Assembly (NCBI GenBank): GCA_013364255.1
Contig: CP054936.1
Span: 8,140,353 to 8,204,352, forward strand
From: Streptomyces seoulensis
GTDB lineage: Bacteria > Actinomycetota > Actinomycetes > Streptomycetales > Streptomycetaceae
Length of the DNA stretch: 64,000 nt
Direction of reading: 5' to 3'
Shown here: in pieces, positions 49,896 through 64,000 of the stretch
Numbering within the stretch: position 1 is the stretch's first letter
Layout of the letters: every line of letters begins with the position of its first letter
Notes under the pieces: generated by a model
What the model was told of the DNA's origin: nothing
Seen by the model: only the letters and a program-made list of their open reading frames with translations
The model's database searches: none
Made by a program: the position numbers and the translations under genes

Positions 49896-50546
49896 ATGGC
49901 CACCCTGCTGCACATCGACTCCTCCGTGTTCCCGGGCGAGGCATCGGCCTCGCGCGCCGTCACCGAGGTGTTCCGCACGCACTGGCAGAAGCGGCACCCC
50001 GACGGCACCGTCGTCTACCACGACCTCGCGGCGCGGCCCGTTCCCCACATCACCGCCGAGTCGCACACCGCCGGCTTCGCCGACCCGGCCTCGCACACCC
50101 CCGGGCAGGCCGCCGCCTTCGCCGAGCGGGTACGCCTCATCGAGGAGCTGGAGCAGGCCGACGCGGTGCTGATCGGCGCCCCGATGTACAACTACTCGAT
50201 CCCCTCGACCCTCAAGGCCTGGCTCGACAACGTGATCCTCATGGGCCGCACCGCCGGCGAGAGCCCGTCCGCCCAGGGCACCCCGGTGACCGTCGTGGCC
50301 AGCCGGGGCGGCTCCTACGCGCCGGGCACCCCGCGCGAGTCGTTCGAGTACGTGCAGAACTACCTCGCGGCCGTCCTCGGCGGCGGTCTCGGTCTGGACG
50401 TGGACTTCATCGTCCCGGAGCTGACCATGGCCCCGCACAACCCGGCGATGGCCGAACTGGTCCCGCTGTTCGAGGCATCCCGCGACCGCGCCCTGGAGGA
50501 GGCCGCCAGGAAGGCCGAGCGGCTCGCGGAGCGCTCCGCGGCCTGA
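49896..50546 (+). CDS. azoR: FMN-dependent NADH-azoreductase
   Basis: 216 residues with the flavodoxin-like fold of AzoR: LLHIDSSVFPGEASASRAVTEVF (FMN phosphate loop), PMYNYSIPSTLKAWLDNV (FMN ring) and VVASRGGSY. It reduces quinones and azo compounds with NADH, protecting against electrophiles. The ATG at 49896 has GGAGA seven bases upstream. It is divergent from an HxlR gene with a Cys at the sensing position, a recognised quinone-response pair. Confidence 0.93.
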   Translation: MATLLHIDSSVFPGEASASRAVTEVFRTHWQKRHPDGTVVYHDLAARPVPHITAESHTAGFADPASHTPGQAAAFAERVRLIEELEQADAVLIGAPMYNYSIPSTLKAWLDNVILMGRTAGESPSAQGTPVTVVASRGGSYAPGTPRESFEYVQNYLAAVLGGGLGLDVDFIVPELTMAPHNPAMAELVPLFEASRDRALEEAARKAERLAERSAA

Positions 50547-50584
50547 TCCCGCACCCGCATCCGGCCCCGGCCCCGACACCGGCC

Positions 50585-51283
50585 CTACGGCTCGCGGTAC
50601 TCCTGCTCCGGCCGCCCCGCCACCCCGTAGCGCAGCCGCATCCGGAGCGCGCCGCGGCCGACCATGTCGGCCAGGTAGCGCTGCGCGGTGGCGCGGGAGA
50701 CGCCGATCATCGCGGTGACCTCACCGGCGGACAGCGGACCGGCGGCCTCCCGGAGCGCGCCGAGCACCAGCTCCCGGGTCACGGTGTGTGCGGCGGTGGC
50801 GGCCCGGCGGCCGCCGTCGCCGGCCCCGCGCAGGGCGGCGAGCGCGTCGTCCAGGGCCCGCTGGTCCAGGGTGTCCGCGTCGGTCAGCTGCCGGTAGCGC
50901 ACATAGCCGCGCAGCCGCCGCCCCAGCGCGTCCGGCGGGAACGGTTTGATCAGATACGCGAGCGCGCCCGCCGCCAGCGCCGTACGCACCGTGCGCCCCT
51001 CGGACGCCGCACTGAGCACGAACGCGTCGCAGGGCAGCGCGCGCAGCAGCTCCAGGCCCGGCCCGTCCGGCAGGTACAGGTCCACCAGCGCGAGATCGAC
51101 CGGCGCATCGTCCTGTTCCAGGAAGCGCAGCGCCGCACCGGCCGAGTGGGCCGTGCCGGCGACCACGCAACCCGGCGTCTCCGCCACCACGTCGCCGTGC
51201 AGGGCGGCGACCCGGAAGTCGTCGTCGACGACCAGGACGGACAGCGGCCGCCGCGGATCGGCGGACGCGGGGCTGGTGGTCAC
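50585..51283 (-). CDS. CitB/DcuR-type response regulator
   Basis: 232 residues. Receiver domain about 10-130: acidic pair Asp20-22 in VVDDDFRV, phosphorylated Asp68 in ALVDLYLPDG, Lys113 in LIKPFP. The C-terminal winged helix (GEVTAMIGVSRATAQRYLADMV) is that of CitB/DpiA regulators of C4-dicarboxylate or citrate uptake. The start GTG at 51283 overlaps the stop of the upstream kinase (GTGA), classic translational coupling. That kinase is truncated, so the regulator may now work without its own sensor. Confidence 0.9.
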   Translation of the reverse strand: MTTSPASADPRRPLSVLVVDDDFRVAALHGDVVAETPGCVVAGTAHSAGAALRFLEQDDAPVDLALVDLYLPDGPGLELLRALPCDAFVLSAASEGRTVRTALAAGALAYLIKPFPPDALGRRLRGYVRYRQLTDADTLDQRALDDALAALRGAGDGGRRAATAAHTVTRELVLGALREAAGPLSAGEVTAMIGVSRATAQRYLADMVGRGALRMRLRYGVAGRPEQEYREP

Positions 51284-52536
51284 GTGGCGCGCTCCGGAGG
51301 GACGTCGGTACGGGTGGGGGCGTCGGCACCGGTGGGGGCATCGGTACGGACGGGGGAGGAGCTACGGCCGGACCCGCCCCCGCCGCCGGGTCGCGGGACC
51401 GGGACGCCCGCGCGCCTCGTACCGGACCCGGCCTGCCCACCGGAAGGCGCCGTGCCGGGCTCGTCCGGCGGCCGGTGGCCGTCCTCGTCGTCCGGCCGCC
51501 GGTGGCCGTCCTCGTCGTCCGGCGATCGCCGCCCGTCCTCGTCGTCCGGGTCGGGAACGGTCTCGTCGTCGGCCAGTACCCCGGGCAGACGGGCCACGAA
51601 GACGGCCCCGCCGGCCACCCGGTCGACCGGCTCGCCGGCGGCTCCGGCGGCCGCCGCGCCGGGACGGCCCGCCGCCGTGCCGCACGCCGGGGAATCGTGA
51701 GGCGCGCCCGGTTCCGTGAGCCGGAGGTCGCCGCCGCGGGCGCGGGCGACCTGGCGGGCGAGGGGGAGCCCGACGCCGCGCCCGACCAGGGCGTCGGAGT
51801 CCGCCTCCTTGGTGGAGACCCCCTCGTCGAACAGGTCCGTCAGCCGCGCCGGGGCCACACCGTCGCCGCTGTCGGCCACCGTGATCAGCAACTCGTCGCC
51901 CACGCCGATGAGTTCGACCTCCACCCGGCGCGGCGTACGCCGTCCCGACCACGCCGCGTCGACGGCGTTGTCCACCAGGTTGCCGAGCACCGTGGTCACG
52001 TCGACGGGCGAGGTGACCGTCCGGCGCACCCAGGTGCCCCCGCCCAGCACCAGCGTCACCCCGCGCTCCCGCGCCGCCGCCGCCGTGGCGGACAGGAAGG
52101 CGCGCAGCGAGGAGTCCCGCAGGGCCTCGGCGTCGAAGTCCGGCAGGGTCTCACCCAGCGGGCCCGCACCGAGCAGGGCCTGAAGATAGCCGGTCGCCTC
52201 GGCCGGCTGCCCGGAGCACAGCAGTCCGAAGAGCACGTGCAGGCGGTTGGCGAACTCGTGCCGCTGCGCGCGCAGCGCACCGCTCATGGTGCGCACCGCG
52301 TCGAGCTGCCGGGTCAGCGACTCCACCGCCGTACGGTCCCGGACCGTGAGCAGCGTGCCGAGCCGCCGTCCCTCGCGCCGCACGGTCCGCGCCGACACCA
52401 CCAGCACGCGCTCCTGGACGACGGCCATCACCGCCCGCCCCGCGGCCGGCGTCCGCAGCACCGAACGCACCCGCGGGGTCAGGCCCAGCTCCGCGACGGG
52501 CGTCCCGGCGGCCGCCGTCACCCCCGGCCGCCGCAC
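51280..52536 (-). pseudogene. CitA/DcuS-type sensor kinase lacking its sensor half
   Basis: The kinase part is intact: H-box RAQRHEFANRLHVLFGLLCSG, N-box LGNLVDNAVDAAW, G1 DSGDGV and G2 GRGVGLPLARQVARARGG. Homology begins abruptly within a cytoplasmic PAS segment (GTPVAELGLTPRVRSVL) with no membrane helices, no extracytoplasmic sensor domain and no convincing start or ribosome site. The frame upstream is shadow sequence antisense to a secreted-protein gene. After G2 there is an Ala/Gly insertion, and the last 90 residues are low complexity with DDEDGHRRP repeats. It is probably a 5'-deleted gene; a GTG at 52536 could allow some translation. The response-regulator gene overlaps its stop. Confidence 0.7.
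51473..51553 (-). repeat. three tandem 27-bp units in the kinase tail
   Basis: Three copies of a 27-bp unit (51473, 51500, 51527) encode P-DDEDG-x-RR-type repeats. The third copy has drifted. It is likely slippage-generated. Confidence 0.75.
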
Positions 52537-52750
52537 GGTGGCCGCCGCGGTACGGCGCGACGCACACGTATCTCGCGTCCGGGAGCCCCGCCCGCCGGGC
52601 CGGCGGCCTGCTGCATTGGCACCACCGAGGTCACCGGGGCGGGGGAACGGACCACCTGCCGCCGGGCCGGACACCCGGCCGGGAGTGATGATCACCCAGC
52701 GGGGACGCGACGTCTCCGTGCCATCACCCCACCGGCAGGAGGACCCACCG

Positions 52751-53122
52751 ATGAACCCGACCGCGAAGCACCTTCTCGGCGTCGCCGCGGCGATCACCAT
52801 AGCCGCGCCGGCCCTGCTCGGCACCGCCGCTTCCCCCGCCGTCGCCGCCGCGGGCGCTCACTGCGACCGCGCCCAGCAGGACATGTGGGACAACGGCCCC
52901 AGCCGCAACGTGACCGCCCTCCGCTGCGACATCCCGTCCCACCGGAATCGCTGGTACACCGTCGAGATCGACACCCTCGTGCAGACCCGCTACAAGGGCG
53001 ACACCCTGGACGGAGGAGTGGACCGGACCAGGACCCTGCACGACAGGACCATCAGATGCCTGGGTTACACCTCCGACCCCCACAAAGGCACGGTCAACTG
53101 GTTCGGCTGCCCGCCCTTCTGA
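52751..53122 (+). CDS. small secreted protein with four Cys
   Basis: 123 residues: signal peptide 1-33 (LLGVAAAITIAAPALLGTAASPAVA), then a mature domain of about 88 residues with four Cys (HCDRA, LRCDI, RCLGY, FGCPP), probably two disulfides. WYTVEIDTLVQTRYKGDTLDGG suggests a small beta-rich fold. The ATG at 52751 has AGGAGG eight bases upstream. I do not recognise the family. It sits where the front half of the neighbouring kinase gene should be, so its arrival may have removed that sequence. Confidence 0.75.
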   Translation: MNPTAKHLLGVAAAITIAAPALLGTAASPAVAAAGAHCDRAQQDMWDNGPSRNVTALRCDIPSHRNRWYTVEIDTLVQTRYKGDTLDGGVDRTRTLHDRTIRCLGYTSDPHKGTVNWFGCPPF

Positions 53123-54361
53123 CGCCCCGAGGAACACCTTCCCGGCCCGACGCCCCCGTGACCGTGACCGGCCACGGGGCGCCCGCTGTCGGTGCGAGGT
53201 GTGAGACCGCCCTCCCGCGCGTCCGCCGTCCTGCCCGGCATGACGACGGGGCACGCTGCACGCGGGCCCCGTCGTGCGCGTCGCGCGCGCTCCTTGACGA
53301 GCGGGGCCCTCGACTCGTCCGGCCACCGGCGTCGAGGAGCAGACGCGCCTCCTCGAACAGGGCCGGTCCCTCCTGCGTCACCGTCGGCCCCCGGCCCGAC
53401 TTCGGTGCGAGTCGCCTGAGTTGTTCAGCGGAGAGCGCGTAGACGGCCCGGCCGATGCCGGAGCGGAGGACGCCGCCGGCGCACCTGCCGTACGGCCGTC
53501 AGCCGGTGCGCAGCACGCCGTCCACGGGCCGCGAGGCGCCGCTCCAACTTTTTCCGGGGCGGTTCGCGGCGTCGGCACATGCCAGTGGCAACCCCATTCC
53601 ACACCTGCGCGGGCGCGTTCGGGCACACCCGGGCACACCTTCGGCGCGCGCCGGGCGACACATGTCCGCCGGCGCGTCCGCCGGAGCGAGCGGAATCGCC
53701 CTTCCGGAAAGCGTGTGTGCCGAGGTCGTCGACACCTGGCCGAAACCGCCGTGACATTCGCCGGTTTGACATACGAGTCGCGGGGCACACGCCGGGGCGG
53801 TGATGCGGGTGGGGTGTGCAATCGGCCACATGTCCGCCGGGATCGCCACGGAGTGACGCCGGTACACCGGGTGCATACTCTGCGTTTAACTTCAGGGGGT
53901 TGCTTACGAATGACGCACAGTGAAGACTGTGGCCGAGTTGCGACGGAGCAAAGGTGTATCGGGGGTGCGCTTCATGCGAGCGTGGAATGGCGCGGATCGA
54001 CCCGCGCGTTTCCGCACGCGGGGCACCCGGACCCGGTCCTCCGTTCACGAGCCGGGGGGAACCCGCGCGGTCGCCGCGCGGGAGGTGGCGTCGAGGGGAA
54101 GTGCCATGCCGGACCGCTGTGCCGTACGACAGTGCCCGACCGGGGGTCTTGGCCGGTCGCGGAGCCGTAGCGCGTCGTACCTGATGTGTTGAGACACGAC
54201 ACACCCCGCCGCTGAATGCCGGATGGCGTCCGGGCGCCGCGCGCGCCGCCGACCGCCCCGCACCGGTTCCCACGACGGCGCAGCCGTGCCCGAGTTCCCC
54301 GCCGGCCGACGACGATCCGGCCTGCCCGGTCGCCGTACCCACGTGTTACCAAGGAGTAAAG
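53123..54361. other. gene-poor 1.2 kb boundary before the NRPS locus
   Basis: No intact gene is supported. The left end has a bulged hairpin (53150-53182) that may terminate the secreted-protein gene. 53310-53498 holds a gene remnant on the minus strand. Around 53880-53925 the composition drops (TTTAACTTCAGGGGGTTGC), a possible promoter facing the P450. Two short overlapping frames start at 53910 and 53920 but match nothing I know. Confidence 0.6.
53310..53498 (-). pseudogene. C-terminal remnant resembling a nucleoside deaminase
   Basis: The minus-strand frame below a TGA at 53499-53501 reads CAGGVLRSGIGRAVYALSAEQLRRLA, then EGPALFEEARLLLDAGG. The CAG-x6-GI-x-R-x-VYALS arrangement is that following the second zinc Cys in CMP/nucleoside deaminases. 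The HAE and PCxM parts that should precede it are missing, and the frame ends in unrelated sequence, so only a fragment survives. This assignment is by eye from a short motif. Confidence 0.45.
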
Positions 54362-55570
54362 GTGATAAGCAACAGAGTGTCGGGTGAACCCCATCTCCTG
54401 GAGGCGTTACCCGACCGCTGGCGGGACTTACACAAGGCCGGACCGGTGCGGTTCGACGAGACGCAGGGTGTGTGGCAGGTACTCGACCACGAGACAGTCG
54501 CCACGGTGCTCGGCGATCCGGCGACCTTCTCCTCGGACCTCTCCGCCCTGGCCCCCGCCCAGCCCGACTTCGACGCCCTGCGCCAGGGCAACTTCGTCGC
54601 CATGGACCCGCCCAAGCACCGCAAGTACCGCACCCTGGTCAGCCAGGCGTTCACCCCCCGCGTCGTCCAGGGGCTCGGCCCCCGCATCGAGGCCGTCTGC
54701 GAGCGGCTGCTCGACGCCGTCGGAGACCGTGACCGTTTCGACCTCGTCGACGCGCTCGCCTACCCGCTCCCCATCATCGTCATCGCCGAACTGCTCGGCA
54801 TCCCGGCCGAGGAGCACCGCCTCTTCCAGGACTGGGCCGCCGTCCTGTTCGGCGGCGACCAGCTCGGCGAGACGCCCGACATGGACGACCTGGAACGGGC
54901 GCTGGAGGCCATCGCCCCCACGGTCCGCGCCATGAACAGCTACATGCTGGACCACATCCGCAGCCGCAGGGCCGACCCCGGCGACGACCTCACCAGCCGC
55001 CTCATCGCCGCGGAGGTGGACGGCGTCCGCCTCACCGACGAGGAGATGGTCGGCTTCGTCGCCCTGCTGCTGGTCGCCGGACACATCACCACCACCGCCC
55101 TGCTCGGCAACGCCACCGTCATGTTCGACCGGCACCCCGGCACGGCCGACGCGCTGCGCGCCGACCCCTCCCGGCTGCCGCAGGCCATCGAGGAGGTGCT
55201 GCGCTGGCTGCCCCCCTTCCCCGAACTCGGGCGCCGCGTCGCCCGGCCCGTGGTCCTGCACGGCAGTGAACTGCCCGTCGACAGCCTGGTGATGGCACAC
55301 CTGGGCGCCGCCAACCGGGACCCCGCCCGCTTCGCCGCGCCCGACACGTTCGACGTCGGCCGCAACCCCAACCCGCACCTCACCTTCGGCCAGGGCATCC
55401 ACTTCTGTTTCGGCGCGCCGCTGGCCCGCCTGGAAGCACGTATCGCCCTGCGGCTGCTGAGCGAACGGTTCCGCACCCTGGCGGTGCCCTCCTACGAGGA
55501 CGTCACCTTCCAGAACCCGGCCGTCATCGTGGGCGTACGGCATCTGCCCGTCCAGGTCAGCAGGACCTAG
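54362..55570 (+). CDS. cytochrome P450 of the NRPS locus
   Basis: 402 residues. I-helix AGHITTT (with Ile in place of Glu) near residue 243, ExxR in EEVLRWLPP near 280, and haem loop FGQGIHFCFGAPLAR near 342-356. The start GTG at 54362 has AAGGAG five bases upstream. Codons 16 and 23 are TTA (54407-54409 and 54428-54430), so translation should need the bldA tRNA. It is followed by a thioesterase-like hydrolase and an NRPS in the same direction; the likely job is oxidation of the peptide or of a carrier-bound amino acid. The substrate cannot be read from sequence. Confidence 0.92.
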   Translation: MISNRVSGEPHLLEALPDRWRDLHKAGPVRFDETQGVWQVLDHETVATVLGDPATFSSDLSALAPAQPDFDALRQGNFVAMDPPKHRKYRTLVSQAFTPRVVQGLGPRIEAVCERLLDAVGDRDRFDLVDALAYPLPIIVIAELLGIPAEEHRLFQDWAAVLFGGDQLGETPDMDDLERALEAIAPTVRAMNSYMLDHIRSRRADPGDDLTSRLIAAEVDGVRLTDEEMVGFVALLLVAGHITTTALLGNATVMFDRHPGTADALRADPSRLPQAIEEVLRWLPPFPELGRRVARPVVLHGSELPVDSLVMAHLGAANRDPARFAAPDTFDVGRNPNPHLTFGQGIHFCFGAPLARLEARIALRLLSERFRTLAVPSYEDVTFQNPAVIVGVRHLPVQVSRT

Positions 55571-55678
55571 CGCCGCCCCTCCGGCGAGCCGCACACACAC
55601 CGGCCGGCACCCTCACCGCTCGATCGGGCCCGCCGTCACACCCGCACATGAGACCCATCCAACGGGAGTCCCCTTCTC

Positions 55679-57031
55679 ATGCCGTACACCGTCCCCCTCA
55701 CCACGACCGCCTCCTGGGCCCCGTCCCCGTTACACCGGGAACTCCAGGACCGCCTCGACGCACTCGCCCGCACCCATCACGTGCCCGGCGCCCAGCTCGC
55801 CCTGGACACGGGCACGGACGTGCTCGTGCTGCACACCGGCACGGCCGACACCGCGACCGGCGCGCCGTTCACCGCCGACACGGCCGTACCGCTCGGATCG
55901 CTCACCAAGCCCTACACCGCGGCGCTCGTCATGCTCCTCGTCGACGACGGCGACCTCGACCTGGACGAACCCGCCGCCGAACACCTGCCCGAGCTGCGGC
56001 AGATGCCCCAGGTGACGGTACGCCACCTGCTCAGCCACACCGGCGGACTGCCCACCGGTCCCGACTCCGACACCGCGGCCGCGACCACCACCGCCCGCTA
56101 CCTCGCCGCCGTCTGCACCGCCCGCGACGCGCTGTTCACCCCCGGCACGGACTTCTCCTACTCCAACGCCGGATACGTCGCCGCGGGCCGGCTCGTCGAG
56201 GAGGTGACCGGCATGCCGTGGCACGAGGCCGTCCGTGCGCTGCTCCTCGAACCCCTCGGCGCCCGCCCCGCCTTCATCGGCGACAGCGTGCCCGGCCGGC
56301 CGGCCGCCGCCGGACACGCCGTCAACACCGCTACCGGCCTGGCCCGCCCGGCCCGCCAGAACCTGGCCCCGCTGGAGGCCCCGGCCGGCGCGCTGCTGGC
56401 CTCCGCCCAGGACCTGGTCGCGTTCGGCAACGCCCTGGCCGGCCGCACCGACGTCCTGCCGCCCGCCGTCGCCAAGGAGATGCGCCGCGCCGACCCCGCG
56501 GCCCGGCCCGCCGGACTCGCCGACGGCTGGGCGCCCGGACTGGCCCTGTACCGGCAGGACGACCGCGTGTGGTGCGGCCACGACGGCAACGCCCAGGGCA
56601 CCTCCTGCCACCTGCGCGTCGACCCCGAGAACGGCGTGGTGGTCGCCTTCACCGGGAACTCCGGCGGCGCCACCGCCCTGTGGCGCGACCTCGCCGACGA
56701 ACTCGCCGCCCTCACCGGCGTCCGCGTGCCCGCCGTCGCCCGCCCGGTCCACCGCGGCCGCCCCGTCGCCGTGCCCGACTGCACCGGCGCCTACCGCAAC
56801 GGCGCCGCCCACTACCGCGTGGCGCCCGGCCCGGACGGCTCACCGGCCCTGTCCATAGACGGCGACCTCGCCCTGCCCCTGGTCTGCTACGCCGATCTGA
56901 CCTGCGATCTCGTCGACCCGGCCAGCGGCCGCCTGGAACCCGGCGGACGCTTCCACCGCGACCCCGCCACCGGCACGATCGACCGGATACAGATATCCGG
57001 GCGCACCGCGCGCCGCACCGACGACGGCTGA
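55679..57031 (+). CDS. serine hydrolase, candidate PBP-type thioesterase
   Basis: 450 residues, beta-lactamase/DD-peptidase fold with a C-terminal beta-rich (lipocalin-like) domain from about residue 365. Catalytic motifs: Ser74-x-x-Lys77 (SLTK), Tyr161-x-Asn163 (YSN) and His301-Asp-Gly303 (HDG). This motif set, spacing and total length match the trans-acting thioesterases such as SurE that release and cyclise peptides from NRPSs; a related D-peptidase or resistance enzyme remains possible. No export signal is visible, which favours a cytoplasmic biosynthetic role. Codon 18 is TTA (55730-55732). GGGAG lies 10 bases before the ATG. It lies between the P450 and the NRPS. Confidence 0.82.
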   Translation: MPYTVPLTTTASWAPSPLHRELQDRLDALARTHHVPGAQLALDTGTDVLVLHTGTADTATGAPFTADTAVPLGSLTKPYTAALVMLLVDDGDLDLDEPAAEHLPELRQMPQVTVRHLLSHTGGLPTGPDSDTAAATTTARYLAAVCTARDALFTPGTDFSYSNAGYVAAGRLVEEVTGMPWHEAVRALLLEPLGARPAFIGDSVPGRPAAAGHAVNTATGLARPARQNLAPLEAPAGALLASAQDLVAFGNALAGRTDVLPPAVAKEMRRADPAARPAGLADGWAPGLALYRQDDRVWCGHDGNAQGTSCHLRVDPENGVVVAFTGNSGGATALWRDLADELAALTGVRVPAVARPVHRGRPVAVPDCTGAYRNGAAHYRVAPGPDGSPALSIDGDLALPLVCYADLTCDLVDPASGRLEPGGRFHRDPATGTIDRIQISGRTARRTDDG

Positions 57032-57533
57032 TCCCACGGCACCACGGCCCAGGGCACCAAGGCCCACGGCACCACGGCCCACGGCGCGACGGCCCACCCG
57101 CACGCCCGCCCGGCGCCGCGGCCGGGCCCCGGCGCGCCTCTGACCGGGCGCCGCCGACACCGGCCGGCCGACGCCGTGCCAGGCCCTTCCCGGCCCCCGC
57201 CCACCGGCGTCCCGGGCCCCGGGGGGCGGCCCTCCGTGCCCGCACACCGCACAGCGTCCCACTGTCCCCACCCGCCCGTACCGCCCCGCACCGCGTGTCC
57301 CCACCCGCCCGTACCGCCCCGCACCGCGTCCCACCCGCAGCCCCGCGCCGCACCACGTCCCATCCGCCTGCCCGAGCCGCCCGCCCCGCACCGATTCCCA
57401 CCCGCAGCCCCGCCCCGCACCGCGTCCCACCGCCTGACCGCGCCGCCCGCGCCGCCCGCACCGCTCCGGCGGGCCCGTGCGCCGCCCGCCACCGCCCGCG
57501 CCGTGTCGCCCCGCCCCGCGAAGGACTTCTCCC
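57032..57533 (+). repeat. repeat-rich spacer between hydrolase and NRPS genes
   Basis: 502 bases with no supported gene. The left part has drifting 15-bp units (CACGGCACCACGGCC-like, 57040-57095). A 33-bp unit beginning TGTCCCCACCCGCCC is repeated exactly at 57263-57295 and 57296-57328, with weaker CCGCACCGCGTCCCACC copies to 57435. A frame is open across it, but it is Pro/Arg-rich and runs out of frame into the NRPS gene. Confidence 0.75.

Positions 57534-64000
<6,467 letters not shown>

Noticed and set aside
53910..54192. two overlapping 86-90 codon frames before the P450
   Set aside because: No ribosome site, no recognisable family, high Arg/Gly content; treated as non-coding, though the A+T-richer start region could be a promoter.
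57134..57300. extension of the NRPS N-terminus into the spacer
   Set aside because: The ATG at 57534 has a well-placed GAAGGA and the upstream repeats are not in frame with an A or C domain.

Overview
This is a 64 kb piece of a Streptomyces-type actinomycete chromosome. The signs are very high G+C, near-exclusive G/C third codon positions, frequent GTG starts, GGAGG-type ribosome sites, several TANNNT-N6/7-ATG leaderless starts, and typical Streptomyces families (snapalysin with its LysR activator, a CelS2-type LPMO, a class F sortase, MHS-family transporters, PucR). No rRNA, tRNA, phage, insertion sequence or CRISPR array was seen.

Layout. 0-12 kb: membrane protein, polysaccharide deacetylase, pyruvate carboxylase, a TetR/flavin monooxygenase divergon with a clear operator, an M20 amidohydrolase, an AdiC-like permease, an ABC-2-like membrane protein and a DUF1330 protein. 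12-15.5 kb: the divergent snpR/snpA protease pair with two LysR-type boxes, a TerD protein and a methyltransferase. 15.5-27.7 kb: GH92 mannosidase with an operator palindrome, two related MHS transporters, small stress-type proteins, a LacI regulator, a cellulose-active AA10-CBM2 LPMO under a perfect CebR-type box, a P450 with twin operators followed by a leaderless TetR gene, and a sirtuin. 27.8-34 kb: a DAACS symporter preceded by a cysteine-containing leader peptide, a fold-III PLP decarboxylase, a PucR regulator and an F420-type oxidoreductase. 34-39.6 kb: an FG-GAP secreted protein, a class F sortase next to a Gly/Asp-repeat surface protein, a 0.9 kb gene-poor stretch, a glyoxalase-fold protein and a decayed flavohaemoglobin gene. 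39.6-53 kb: secreted enzymes (GH5, SGNH-ricin, metallophosphoesterase, Tat phospholipase C), a large multi-TM protein, a HxlR/azoreductase divergon, and a CitB-type response regulator whose partner kinase has lost its sensor half. 53.1-54.3 kb: gene-poor, with a remnant of a deaminase-like gene.

54.3-64 kb holds the left part of a nonribosomal peptide locus: a P450, a serine hydrolase with the S-x-x-K / Y-x-N / H-x-G motif set and length of penicillin-binding-protein-type thioesterases, and an NRPS reading A-T-C-A-T-E-C before the window ends. I found in-frame TTA leucine codons in all three of these genes, near their 5' ends, and in no other gene I checked. The locus therefore looks bldA-dependent as a unit. 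This is the most interesting part of the window. The main exploitative theme elsewhere is secretion of polymer-degrading enzymes under local sugar- or phosphate-responsive operators.
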